From: Pseudomonadales bacterium | GTDB lineage: Bacteria > Pseudomonadota > Gammaproteobacteria > Pseudomonadales > Azotimanducaceae | Direction: 5' to 3' | DNA length: 64,000 bases | Assembly (NCBI GenBank): GCA_022825925.1 | Contig: JAJDVW010000022.1 | Span: forward strand, 1 to 64,000 | In this document: positions 50,858 through 59,428 of the stretch, one piece after another | Layout of the letters: the number at the start of each line of letters is the position of its first letter | Numbering within the stretch: the first letter of the stretch is position 1 | Translations under genes and position numbers: made by a program | The notes under the pieces: generated by a model | What the model was told of the DNA's origin: nothing | Database searches by the model: none | Seen by the model: the letters and a program-made list of their open reading frames with translations, nothing else

Positions 50858-51673
50858 ATGTCCGATTCGCTGACGACGCCGCGCAGCGACACGCTGCCGC
50901 CCGACGCGATCTCGGACGTGCTCCTGCCGATCGTCGAGGAACTCGGCCTCGTCGAGCACTGCCGCCAGCTCGCCCGGGAAGGCTGGACCGTCATCGAGGA
51001 TGCCGCCGATCCGGCGTTCATTGCCCGCCTGCGCGAGCGGATCCTGGCCGACGGCACCAGCTTCATGCGGCTCGACAAGGATCCCGCCTACGCCGAGGCG
51101 GCCCTCAATCCGAAGGTCATGGCCATCGCGGAGTTCTCCGTCGGCCGGGGCTTTCTCCTCTACGGGCTGACGACCACCGTGCGCGGGCAGGGCGCCCCGG
51201 CCATGCACGTCCACGCCGACCAGGCCCTCGTCCCCGCGCCGTTTCCCGACCACAACATGATGATCGTCGCGTGCTGGGCCTGCGACGCGTCCACGCGGGC
51301 AGGCGGCGGCACCCTGGTCGTTCCCGGCAGCAGGGCGCTGCGCCGTCATCCGCGCGACGAAGAGGCCGCCGACCTGTCGCGCGCCATCGCGATAGAGTGC
51401 CCGGCGGGTTCCATCATCGTCTGGGACGGCAGCATCTGGCACGGCAACTGGCCACGCACGCTCCCGGGGGAACGCGCCGTGCTGCACGCCGTCTACACCC
51501 GCCTGCTGATGCGGCCGGGCGAGAGTTACGCGCACGCGGCAGACGAACTCATCGAGACGTATGGCACGCGCATGTCACAGCTCCTCGGCCGCGAGGATTA
51601 CCTCGACGAGAAGGACTTCGACTGGGCGAACGACCCGCGGAACCTGCGGACGAAGATCAACGTGAGGCTGTAA
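50858..51673 (+). CDS. Phytanoyl-CoA dioxygenase-like protein, copy 2, 271 aa
   Basis: Paralogue of the protein at 47297-48136, with the same start pattern (TLPPDAISD, then EELGLVEHCRQLA). Iron ligands are MHVHADQALVPAP (His-x-Asp) and IWHGNWPRTLPG. The C-terminus ends SQLLGREDYLDEKDFDW. A third, decayed copy with the same tail lies at 52361-52561. It is probably a hydroxylase in the same pathway as the GSTs between the copies. Confidence 0.8.
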   Translation: MSDSLTTPRSDTLPPDAISDVLLPIVEELGLVEHCRQLAREGWTVIEDAADPAFIARLRERILADGTSFMRLDKDPAYAEAALNPKVMAIAEFSVGRGFLLYGLTTTVRGQGAPAMHVHADQALVPAPFPDHNMMIVACWACDASTRAGGGTLVVPGSRALRRHPRDEEAADLSRAIAIECPAGSIIVWDGSIWHGNWPRTLPGERAVLHAVYTRLLMRPGESYAHAADELIETYGTRMSQLLGREDYLDEKDFDWANDPRNLRTKINVRL

Positions 51674-51681
51674 CGGCCGCC

Positions 51682-51996
51682 TCAGAGCGAGGCGAGGCGC
51701 TCGAAGGTGTCGGGGTACTTCTCGGCCATCAGGATGAGCGCGGCGGCGGTGTCGGGTGGGCTGGAGCGGCCCTGCTCCCAGCCTTCCACGGTGCGGACCG
51801 GCACCCGGATCATGTGCGCGAAGACGGCCCTGGAGACGTCCAGGCTCTCGCGAATCCGGCGGATCGCGCCGGGAGTGAGTTCGGGCAGTGGCCGTGCCTC
51901 GACGCGGACGGTCCTGAGAGTGCGCTTGCCGGCGCGGTGCTCGCGCATCTCGCGCAGCCCGTCGAGAACCTCGGAAGCGATGTCGCGTTCAGTCAT
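51682..51996 (-). CDS. higA: HigA-like antitoxin, XRE family, 104 aa
   Basis: An N-terminal 40-residue arm precedes a helix-turn-helix (about 45-80, with SLDVSRAVFAHMIRVPVRTV). This is the layout of HigA/MqsA-like antitoxins encoded after a toxin. The start overlaps the end of the restored toxin frame. It begins 9 bp after the PhyH copy 2 stop on the opposite strand. Confidence 0.85.
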   Translation of the reverse strand: MTERDIASEVLDGLREMREHRAGKRTLRTVRVEARPLPELTPGAIRRIRESLDVSRAVFAHMIRVPVRTVEGWEQGRSSPPDTAAALILMAEKYPDTFERLASL

Positions 51997-52302
51997 GGTC
52001 GATGGCCTCTACAGCCCTGCGCCACGCGTCGCGCTCGGCGGCGGTGAGGTCGTCCTTGACCCCCTTGGCGTACAGGGTGAGCAGATAGATGTGGTCGCCG
52101 CCCAGTAGTAGATGACGCGGCTACCGCCGCGTTTGCCGGCCCCGGGGATCGCCCAGCGAATCTTGCGGATGCCGCCCGTGCCCCGGATGACGTTGCCGGC
52201 GTCCGGGTGGACACTCAGGAACGCCTGCAGAGCGGCATAGCTGTCGTCGTCGAGGTGTCGAGGCAGTTGCTTGGTGAACGTGGAGGTCTCGATGAACAGC
52301 AC
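51989..52302 (-). pseudogene. higB: HigB/RelE-like toxin with a frameshift
   Basis: The first two thirds read as a RelE-family ribonuclease: FIETSTFTKQLPRHL, then GTGGIRKIRWAIPG and SRVIYYWA. The frame then runs into nonsense and stops at 52009. One base shift near 52095-52104 restores a typical end (HIYLLTLYAKGVKDDL, then WRRAVEAIDHD). The restored stop at 51989-51991 overlaps the higA start, as in normal higBA operons. A one-base deletion in the GC run GGGCGGCGACC explains it. The toxin is likely inactive unless frameshifting occurs. Confidence 0.8.
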
Positions 52303-52360
52303 GGACTGGGACTATACGCTACTCACGTACAACGGAAAAGGGGGCATGTCTCCTCTAAGG

Positions 52361-52561
52361 ACTGACGGCCGCCGTGCGCCGGGAAGGCACGCCGAGCATG
52401 CGCGTCCACGCCGACCAGGCGCCCGTCCCGGCCGCTCAATCGCGACCTGGGGCACGCCGATGTCACAGTTCCTCGGCCCTGAGGACTACCTGGACGAGCA
52501 GGATTTCGACTGGGCGAACAACCCACGGAACGTGCAGACCAAGATCAACGTCAAGCTGTAG
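52361..52561 (+). pseudogene. Remnant of a third phytanoyl-CoA dioxygenase-like gene
   Basis: Bases 52361-52433 match the metal-site region of copy 2 (HVHADQAL versus RVHADQAP when translated in its frame). Bases 52441-52561 match its end (SQFLGPEDYLDEQDFDW, stop at 52561). The part between and the 5' part are missing, so about two thirds of the gene is deleted. It lies on the other side of the higBA module from the intact copy. Confidence 0.8.
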
Positions 52562-52573
52562 CGCCAGGTCCCT

Positions 52574-53350
52574 TCACACCCCTCTTACCAGGCCGCCGTC
52601 CACCAACAGGCAGGCCCCGCTCACGTAAGAGGCCAGGTCGGACGTCAGAAAGTAAACCGCCCGTGCGATCTCCTCCGGCGTTCCGAGGCGCCGCAGGGGG
52701 ATCGGCTTGCTCAACCCGGCGATCACCTCTTCGGTTGACCGCCCCGTTTCCCGTGCGGTCCTGGATATACCTTCGCGAACGACGTGGGTAGCTATGTAAC
52801 CGGGCTCCACCGCGTTGAAGCGCACTCCCCGGGAACCATACTCCCGGGTCATCAACTTGGCCCAGGCGGCGATGCCTCCCCTCAGGACCGAAGAGGCGGG
52901 CATGATGTCCAGCGGCTCGACGGCCGCCAGCGACGATATCACCACGACGGAGGCCCGGTCCTGGTCCAGCAACGAGGGCAGGGCGGTTTCCACGACGGCG
53001 AGCATGCTCCGGTAGATCGCGTCGTAGCTCTGCTGCCACTCCGAAAGAGTAAGTTCCGAAACCGGGGTCCGCACGGAATGCGGGGGATTCACGATCACGT
53101 GATCCAGGCCGTTCCACTGCTCGACGACGTCGGACACGAAGCCCTGGGTAGCATCGAGATCCATCAGGTCCACCCGGCGGGCAATCACTTGCGGGCCGAA
53201 CTGTTGCCGTATCGCGTTTAACGAATCTTCGGAGCGCGCACACAACGCGACGCGCGCGCCCTCCTTAAGGTACAGCTCGACGATGGCCCACCCCAGGCCC
53301 TGGGTGCCCGCGGTTACCAACACTCTCTTGTCCCTGAACGAAACTTCCAT
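52574..53350 (-). CDS. SDR-family protein lacking the usual catalytic Tyr and Lys, 258 aa
   Basis: Rossmann-fold short-chain dehydrogenase by length and layout: TAGTQGLG (cofactor loop, residues 11-18), DHVIVNPPHS for NNAG, and LLVDGG near the end. At the active site the Ser motif VISSLAAVEP is followed, at the exact family spacing, by SSVLRGG, so the catalytic Tyr is Ser and the Lys is Arg. Such relatives often are not dehydrogenases. Its start at 53350 faces the divergent amidohydrolase gene at 53421. ATG at 53350 is chosen over an upstream in-frame ATG at 53452 that would lie inside that gene. Confidence 0.82.
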   Translation of the reverse strand: MEVSFRDKRVLVTAGTQGLGWAIVELYLKEGARVALCARSEDSLNAIRQQFGPQVIARRVDLMDLDATQGFVSDVVEQWNGLDHVIVNPPHSVRTPVSELTLSEWQQSYDAIYRSMLAVVETALPSLLDQDRASVVVISSLAAVEPLDIMPASSVLRGGIAAWAKLMTREYGSRGVRFNAVEPGYIATHVVREGISRTARETGRSTEEVIAGLSKPIPLRRLGTPEEIARAVYFLTSDLASYVSGACLLVDGGLVRGV

Positions 53351-53420
53351 GACTCTCGGCCCGCGGTTTGACTCCGGCGCTTTTCGGAACCTACCATCCT
53401 CGGGACCAGGGAGGGGACGA

Positions 53421-54581
53421 ATGATGGCGATTCCCATCATCGACTCGGACACTCACGTCACCGAGCCGGCGGATCTCTGGACGAGCCGGGTGGCGTCGAA
53501 ATGGGGCGAGCGCGTTCCACATGTGAAGTGGGACCCGGAGCGCCGGACGGAAGCCTGGTTCATGGGCGACGAGAACCTCGGCCCGGCGGCCGCGAGCGCG
53601 AGCTACGGCTGGAAGAACCAGTGGCCCTCGGTGCCGCCGACGCTGGCGGACGCGCACCCGGCCTCCTACGACGCCGCCGAACGCCTGAAGGTGATGGACG
53701 CGAGCGGCATCCACGCCGAGGTCCTGTACCCGAACGTCGGCGGCTTCGCGTCGACCGTCTTCCTGAGGCTGGACGACCCCGAGCTCGTCCTGGCGTGCGT
53801 GCGGGCGTACAACGATTTCCTGATCGACTGGATCGCGCCCGCCCCCGAGCGCTTCGTACCGGTCGCGGCGCTGCCCTTCTGGGACGTGCCGGCGTCGGTG
53901 CGGGAGATCGAACGCGCCGCGTCGATCGGCCACCGCGCCGTGCTCTTCAGCGGCGCCCCGCACGAGCACGGCATGCCCTACCTCGCGGACCGCCACTGGG
54001 ACCCGATCTGGGCGGCAGCCCGGGCGGCGGGGTTGTCCGTCAGCCTGCACGTCGGGAGCGGCGATCTGACGGACCTGTTTCGTCCGGAACGCACGGCGAT
54101 CGAGGGGGGCGCGGTCACCTACGCGCGCGCCGCGACCTCCGTGATCCAGGACACCGTGAGCCACCTCGTCGACCTCCTCCTGTCGGGCATCCTGCCGCGT
54201 TTTCCGGAGCTCTCCTTCGTCTCGGTGGAGAGCGGCATCGGCTGGATTCCCTTCATGCTCGAGACCTGCGACTACCACTTCCTGCGCGGCAACGTGCGCG
54301 CGGAACGCCCGGAGTTCGATCTGCTGCCGAGCGAGTACTTCCGGCGCCAGGTGTATGGCTGCTACTGGTTCGAGAGCGTCGCGCCGCGCCTGCTGATCGA
54401 CGAGATCGGCCTCGACCGCATCATGTTCGAAACGGATTTCCCGCACCCCACCTGCCTCGGCCCGGAACTGGTGGCGGATGTCGTGGAGAACGCCCTCGGA
54501 GGCCAGACCGAGGAGGTGAAGCGCGCCATCCTCTGGGACAACGCGGCGGCGCTGTACGGGATCGAGGCCCCGGCGGACTGA
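53421..54581 (+). CDS. Amidohydrolase_2 family protein, 386 aa
   Basis: Metal-dependent hydrolase or decarboxylase. The N-terminal metal pair is DSDTHVTEP (Asp-x-His type), with a later HVGSG (His) and FETDFPHPT (Asp). The loop FVSVESGIGWIPFMLE is typical of the ACMSD-like branch, which decarboxylates or hydrolyses aromatic acids such as resorcylate. Two ATG codons (53421, 53424) share a GAGGGG upstream. It is divergent from the SDR-like gene. Confidence 0.85.
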   Translation: MMAIPIIDSDTHVTEPADLWTSRVASKWGERVPHVKWDPERRTEAWFMGDENLGPAAASASYGWKNQWPSVPPTLADAHPASYDAAERLKVMDASGIHAEVLYPNVGGFASTVFLRLDDPELVLACVRAYNDFLIDWIAPAPERFVPVAALPFWDVPASVREIERAASIGHRAVLFSGAPHEHGMPYLADRHWDPIWAAARAAGLSVSLHVGSGDLTDLFRPERTAIEGGAVTYARAATSVIQDTVSHLVDLLLSGILPRFPELSFVSVESGIGWIPFMLETCDYHFLRGNVRAERPEFDLLPSEYFRRQVYGCYWFESVAPRLLIDEIGLDRIMFETDFPHPTCLGPELVADVVENALGGQTEEVKRAILWDNAAALYGIEAPAD

Positions 54582-54810
54582 CCGCGGGCCGGACTGCCGG
54601 TCGGGCCCGTCCTCGATCCGGTTCTCGACTTTCGCCGCCGACAGGCGCAGGATGCGTAGCTGCGTCCGCGTCCACCACGCTGATCCCACGTCGGGAGCCT
54701 CTCAGAGCGTGGAGTTCCTTGCGCTCGACCAGGCCCCCTGGCTTATCCGCGGTACTTGACGTTCTTCGGCCTCGCATGGCCGTACGGACAGGATCGACTG
54801 GAGAGAAACC

Positions 54811-57036
54811 ATGAACTGCAGAACCCTGTACTCGGCGGCCGGTGCGCTTCTCGCCACGTCCATCCTGGCGCCCGCGGCGGCGGAGGACGCTGACGCGGAC
54901 GCGAGCGACGCGGCTTCCATCGAAGAGATCGTCGTCACCGGACTCAGGCGCGCCGAAACCGTCCTCGAAACCCCCGCGGCGATTTCCGCCCTGGGCGCGG
55001 AGGAGCTCAGGAACAAGGGCGTGACCGACATCGCCGACATCCAGTACCTGGTGCCGAGCCTGCAGTACTCCGTGAGCCTGGGCGAGCGCAACGTGGCCAT
55101 CCGCGGCGTCGGGCAGTTCGCCAATGCGCCCGGCGTCATGGTGAGCGTGGACCGCGTGGTGCAGGCGGTCGGCTCGGGTTCGCAGCTCTCTCAACTGGAT
55201 CTCGAACGCGTGGAAGTGTTGCGCGGTCCGCAGGGCACGCTGTACGGCCGCAACGCCACCGGCGGCGCGGTGAACTTCATCAGCGCGAAACCGACCGAGA
55301 CGGCCGAAGGCTACGTCAGGGCCGGGTTCGCGGAGCTCGATCAGGTGACCGTGGAGGGGGTGTATGGCGGACCCGTCACGGACCGTGTCGGCATCCGCGT
55401 GGCCGCCAACTACCTGGATGCGTCCGAAGGGTGGGTGAAGAACCGGTATCCCGGCGAGGAAGACCTCATGCAGGGGGAGAAGTCCAATCTGCGCCTGACC
55501 CTGACGGCCCAAGTGACGGACAGCCTGGACGCCGAGCTGATCTACGGCCGAACGGAATCGAGCGGCCCCTGGGACCACTGGGCCATGATCAGGGAACACT
55601 ATGCCCTGGGCACGGCTTCCGGGTTGCCCCCGGTGGACATCCAGCACTCGCCGCCCGCGCCGGTGCTGTTCACGGTGAAGCCGAGAGAGATCTACTCCCG
55701 GGGGCGCAACGACACCGACCGGCAGTACGAACTGTTTTCCCTGACCCTGGACTGGGACTTCGAGGGGTTCTCCATCAAGTCGATCACCGGCTACCAGGAC
55801 TGGGCGGACGAGTTCATCATGCCGGCGGACGGCACCAGCATCGGGCTGTTCCAGAGGTATGACGGGGCGCGGAACGAGACCTGGACGCAGGAACTGACGA
55901 TTGCAGGGCAGAACGAGCGGCTCGACTGGATCGCCGGGATGTTCTACATGGACGACGAGCGCGAGCGGCTCCTGTTCTTCGACTTCCCCGTCCCGGCGCT
56001 GCTCCCGCTACCCGTGCCGATACAGCTTGACATTGTGGAGCCCTATTACAGGACCGACTCGAGGGCCGTTTTCGTGGACGCCACCTGGTCCGTCGGTGAT
56101 CGACTCCGCATCGGTGGCGGCATCCGCAGGACGGAAGAGGAAAAGGAGGAGGGACACGCGTTCACGATCCTGGCGAAGTTCCCGTTCGGCGTGGTCCCGG
56201 TCGTGCAGCGTTGCGGTCCGGGCATCCTGGAACAGGACTGGGACGAGTCGGAGACCACCGTCAGGGCGTCCGTGGAGTACGACCTTTCCGAAACGGCCAT
56301 GGGCTATGTGAGCTACTCGGAGGGATTCAAGGTCGGCGGCGTCAACCAGTCCGACTGCAACCCCCAGTGGCTGCCGGAGACCGTGGACGCCTACGAGGCG
56401 GGCTACAAGCTGGGCTTCGGGGCCGGGGCGTCGAGCTTGCGCGTGGCGCTGTTCCACTACGACTATTCGGACTTCCAGGTGGCCCAGGTGATCGGCATCA
56501 TGGGCGTCATCACGAATGCGGGCGATGCGCAGATCGACGGGCTCGAGCTGGAGTTGACCTCGGCCCTGGACGAACGTTGGACCGTGAACGCCGGGCTGAC
56601 GGTGCTGGACTCCAGCTACGGGCATTTCCTGAACACCGATACTTTGCGCGGGGAGCTTGGCCTCCTGCAGAACGACGGCAATCCCCTGAACAATGCGCCG
56701 GAGACCAGCGTGAACCTGGGGGTTTCCTACGCAACGACCCTGGCTGCCGGCGGCAGCCTGTCGGTGAGCCTGGACGCGAGCTACCGTTCGCGCGTGTACT
56801 ACCGCGAGTTCGGCCAGAAGGACGATTCCCAGGGCGCGTACGCCATCCTCAATGTGAATGCGAACTGGCGGAGCACGGACGGTGGCTGGGGAGCGCGTCT
56901 GTTCGTCCGCAACCTGACCGACGAGGAGTACGTCACGCAGCTCGTCGGGTCGAACACGACCTACGGACGGCAGGGTACGTGGAACATGCCGCGACAGGCG
57001 GGCGTGGAGGTGACGAGGTTCTTCGGCCGACGTTAG
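54811..57036 (+). CDS. TonB-dependent receptor, 741 aa
   Basis: Outer-membrane gated channel for active uptake of a scarce nutrient. Signal peptide (residues 1-24, ALLATSILAPAAAE), TonB box EEIVVTGLRR, plug domain with ERVEVLRGPQGTLYGRNATG, and a 22-strand barrel ending EVTRFFGRR. The frame is complete, unlike the receptor at 43055-45451, with which it shares layout. It likely imports the substrate of the neighbouring monooxygenase and aldolase. Start at 54811 has GGAG upstream (54799-54802). Confidence 0.9.
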   Translation: MNCRTLYSAAGALLATSILAPAAAEDADADASDAASIEEIVVTGLRRAETVLETPAAISALGAEELRNKGVTDIADIQYLVPSLQYSVSLGERNVAIRGVGQFANAPGVMVSVDRVVQAVGSGSQLSQLDLERVEVLRGPQGTLYGRNATGGAVNFISAKPTETAEGYVRAGFAELDQVTVEGVYGGPVTDRVGIRVAANYLDASEGWVKNRYPGEEDLMQGEKSNLRLTLTAQVTDSLDAELIYGRTESSGPWDHWAMIREHYALGTASGLPPVDIQHSPPAPVLFTVKPREIYSRGRNDTDRQYELFSLTLDWDFEGFSIKSITGYQDWADEFIMPADGTSIGLFQRYDGARNETWTQELTIAGQNERLDWIAGMFYMDDERERLLFFDFPVPALLPLPVPIQLDIVEPYYRTDSRAVFVDATWSVGDRLRIGGGIRRTEEEKEEGHAFTILAKFPFGVVPVVQRCGPGILEQDWDESETTVRASVEYDLSETAMGYVSYSEGFKVGGVNQSDCNPQWLPETVDAYEAGYKLGFGAGASSLRVALFHYDYSDFQVAQVIGIMGVITNAGDAQIDGLELELTSALDERWTVNAGLTVLDSSYGHFLNTDTLRGELGLLQNDGNPLNNAPETSVNLGVSYATTLAAGGSLSVSLDASYRSRVYYREFGQKDDSQGAYAILNVNANWRSTDGGWGARLFVRNLTDEEYVTQLVGSNTTYGRQGTWNMPRQAGVEVTRFFGRR

Positions 57037-57107
57037 GGCGACGCCGGCGACGCGCGGCGGTGCCCGGCGGCATGCGGAGGCACAACCGACGGGAGGGGGG
57101 CAGACCG

Positions 57108-58706
57108 TTGAAGCGGCTTGACGCCATCGTGATCGGGGCGGGTTTCGGAGGCCTTCGGGCGTTGCTCGAACTGCGCGGCCTCGGCCTCGAAACGAAGGTC
57201 CTCGAAGCGGGAGCCGGAATCGGTGGGACCTGGTACTGGAATCGATACCCCGGCGCCCGCAGCGACAGCGAAGCCTGGTCCTACTGCTACTCGTTCTCCC
57301 GGGAGATATGGGACGAGTGGGACTGGCCCGACCGTCTGCCCGGGCAATCCGACGTGCTGGCGTACCTGGAGTACGTCGCCGACCGCACGGACCTGCGCCG
57401 TGACATCGTGCTGAACGCCAGGGTAACCCGGGCCGAGTACCGCGAGCCCGACGGGGACTGGCAGGTCGAGACGGAGGACGGCGGCACGTACGGATGCCGG
57501 TATCTCGTGAGTGCGGGGGGCATCCTGTCCGCCCCGATTCAGCCTGCGTTCGCCGGCCTGGAGGCGTTCGAGGGCGATTGGTACATGACCAGCCGCTGGC
57601 CGGCCGGTGGCGTCGACGTCGCCGGCCGGCGGGTCGCCATCGTCGGCAGTGGAGCCACGGCCGTCCAGGTATTGCCGATCACGGCGCAGACCGCGGCGCA
57701 TGTCACGCTGTTCCAGAGAACCCCCAACTACGTGATACCCGCCCGCAACCGACCGTTGGAGGACGACGAGCGCGAGGCGTTGAAGTCCGAATTCGAAGAG
57801 ATCCGGCAACAGGTGCGGAACCAGGTCTTCGCGCTGCCGATTCCTCCCGCCAACCGGGTGGCCGACGGACTGGCGCCCGACGAAGTCGAGCGCATTCTCG
57901 AGCGCGGCTGGGAGCAGGGCGGCTTTCACTTCATCTTCGACACGTTCGACGACCTGCTGGTGGACGAACGGTCGAACGCGCTTGCCTGCGAGTTCATCAG
58001 GAACAAGATCAGGGCGATAGTCGAGGACCCGGCGGTCGCGGAGTCGCTCTGTCCCCGGTATCCCCTCATGGCCAAGCGCCCGCCGCTCGGCACCGAGTAC
58101 TACGAGGCGTTCAACAGGGACAACGTGTCTCTGGTAGACATCAGCGAGACACCGATCAGCGAGATCACCCCCACGGGAATCCGCGCGGGCGACCGGACGG
58201 TGGAGTGCGACGTGATCGTCTTCGCCCTCGGCTTCGACGCGGGAACGGGCGCCCTGAGCGCGATCGACGTCAGGGGCAGGGGCGGCGTCACCATTCGGGA
58301 AAAGTGGCGCGAGGGTCCGCGCACCTATCTCGGGATCATGGTCGACGACTTCCCGAACCTGTTCATGATCTCGGGCCCGCAGAGCCCGTTCGCCAACATC
58401 CCGCCGGTGGTCGAGAACTCGGTCCACTGGATAGGGAAGGCGATCTCGGCGAGCAGGGAGAAACGGGCCCTGGCCGTGGAACCCGAAGCGGAGAGCGTGG
58501 CCGCGTGGGGAACGCTGCTGAACCAGTACGTGGACGCCACCGTGATACGCCACGGCACCGACGTCCGTTCCTGGTTCCTCGGGGCCAACGTCGCGGGGAA
58601 GCCGACCAGGCCGCAGTTCCATTTCGGGGGCGCGGGAACGTACTTCTCCCAGTTGGAGCAGTCGATGGAGGCCGGCTTCGACGAGTTGCGGTTCCACCGT
58701 CGCTGA
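57108..58706 (+). CDS. Flavin monooxygenase of the Baeyer-Villiger type, 532 aa
   Basis: FAD site GAGFGGLRALLELR near the start, then the family loop GGTWYWNRYPGARSDSE, and the NADPH site GSGATAVQ near 180. The BVMO fingerprint FxGxxxHxxxWP reads FEGDWYMTSRWP, so the His that is nearly invariant in this family is Met. The protein may still bind cofactors; the reaction type is in doubt. TTG at 57108 is chosen because GGGAGG lies upstream at the correct distance; an ATG at 57072 would add 12 residues. It follows the TonB receptor. Confidence 0.85.
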   Translation: MKRLDAIVIGAGFGGLRALLELRGLGLETKVLEAGAGIGGTWYWNRYPGARSDSEAWSYCYSFSREIWDEWDWPDRLPGQSDVLAYLEYVADRTDLRRDIVLNARVTRAEYREPDGDWQVETEDGGTYGCRYLVSAGGILSAPIQPAFAGLEAFEGDWYMTSRWPAGGVDVAGRRVAIVGSGATAVQVLPITAQTAAHVTLFQRTPNYVIPARNRPLEDDEREALKSEFEEIRQQVRNQVFALPIPPANRVADGLAPDEVERILERGWEQGGFHFIFDTFDDLLVDERSNALACEFIRNKIRAIVEDPAVAESLCPRYPLMAKRPPLGTEYYEAFNRDNVSLVDISETPISEITPTGIRAGDRTVECDVIVFALGFDAGTGALSAIDVRGRGGVTIREKWREGPRTYLGIMVDDFPNLFMISGPQSPFANIPPVVENSVHWIGKAISASREKRALAVEPEAESVAAWGTLLNQYVDATVIRHGTDVRSWFLGANVAGKPTRPQFHFGGAGTYFSQLEQSMEAGFDELRFHRR

Positions 58707-58716
58707 GGGGACGGCG

Positions 58717-59367
58717 ATGGCGAACACCGCCGACGAAGCCGGCTTGCGGGAGGAACTGGTCGCCCAGTACCGGCGGGTCTGCGCGATCGGCCTGAACGAG
58801 CTGTCCTCGGGGAACGTCAGCGTCCGGTCCGGCGGCGGCATGCTGATCTCGGCCAGCGGCGCGTCCGCTGAGAGCATCGCCCCGGAGTCGCTGGTCGAGG
58901 TCTCCCTCGACGGCGCTTGGCGCGGCGCGCACCGGCCGTCGTCGGAATGGCGCATGCACGCGGCCATCTACGCGCGGCACCCGGAAGCCGGGGCCATCGT
59001 GCACACGCATTCGGACCATTGCGTCGCGGTGGCGAGCCACGGGGCACCGCTGCCCGGGTTTCATTACCTGGTCGGCCTCTTCGGCGGCGTCGACGTGCCG
59101 TGTGTTCCATACTCCACTTTCGGCACCCCGGCGCTGGCGGACGGCGCCGCTGAAGCGCTCGCCGACCGCACGGCCTGCCTGCTCGAGAACCACGGCATGG
59201 TCTGCCGCGCGCGCACGCTGGAAGGCGCGGTGGAGCAGGCCCATCGCCTGGAGATCCTCTGCCGGCAGTACCTCCTCGCCCGGCGGCTCGGCGAGCCGAG
59301 GCGGCTGACGGACGCGGAGTGGGACGAGTTCTTTGCGAGCGCGCGGGAGCACCTGTACGGCGGGTGA
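58717..59367 (+). CDS. Class II aldolase/adducin-type protein, 216 aa
   Basis: Zinc-dependent aldolase fold. SSGNVSVRSG (substrate-phosphate-type loop), VHTHSDHCVAV (two His zinc ligands) and LLENHGMVCRA (third His) are all present. Family members split fuculose- or ribulose-type phosphates, and some act on non-phosphorylated aldols or decarboxylate. It starts 10 bp after the monooxygenase stop and is probably co-transcribed with it. Confidence 0.87.
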   Translation: MANTADEAGLREELVAQYRRVCAIGLNELSSGNVSVRSGGGMLISASGASAESIAPESLVEVSLDGAWRGAHRPSSEWRMHAAIYARHPEAGAIVHTHSDHCVAVASHGAPLPGFHYLVGLFGGVDVPCVPYSTFGTPALADGAAEALADRTACLLENHGMVCRARTLEGAVEQAHRLEILCRQYLLARRLGEPRRLTDAEWDEFFASAREHLYGG

Positions 59368-59428
59368 GGGAGAGCTCGGTGGGGGACGGGAGCGGCAAGC
59401 GCGAGTGAAGGACAGACCTCGCTCGACG

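Noticed and set aside
49046-51535. 829-aa minus-strand open frame over the GST and oxygenase genes
   Set aside because: It crosses genes with full family motifs and contains none itself.
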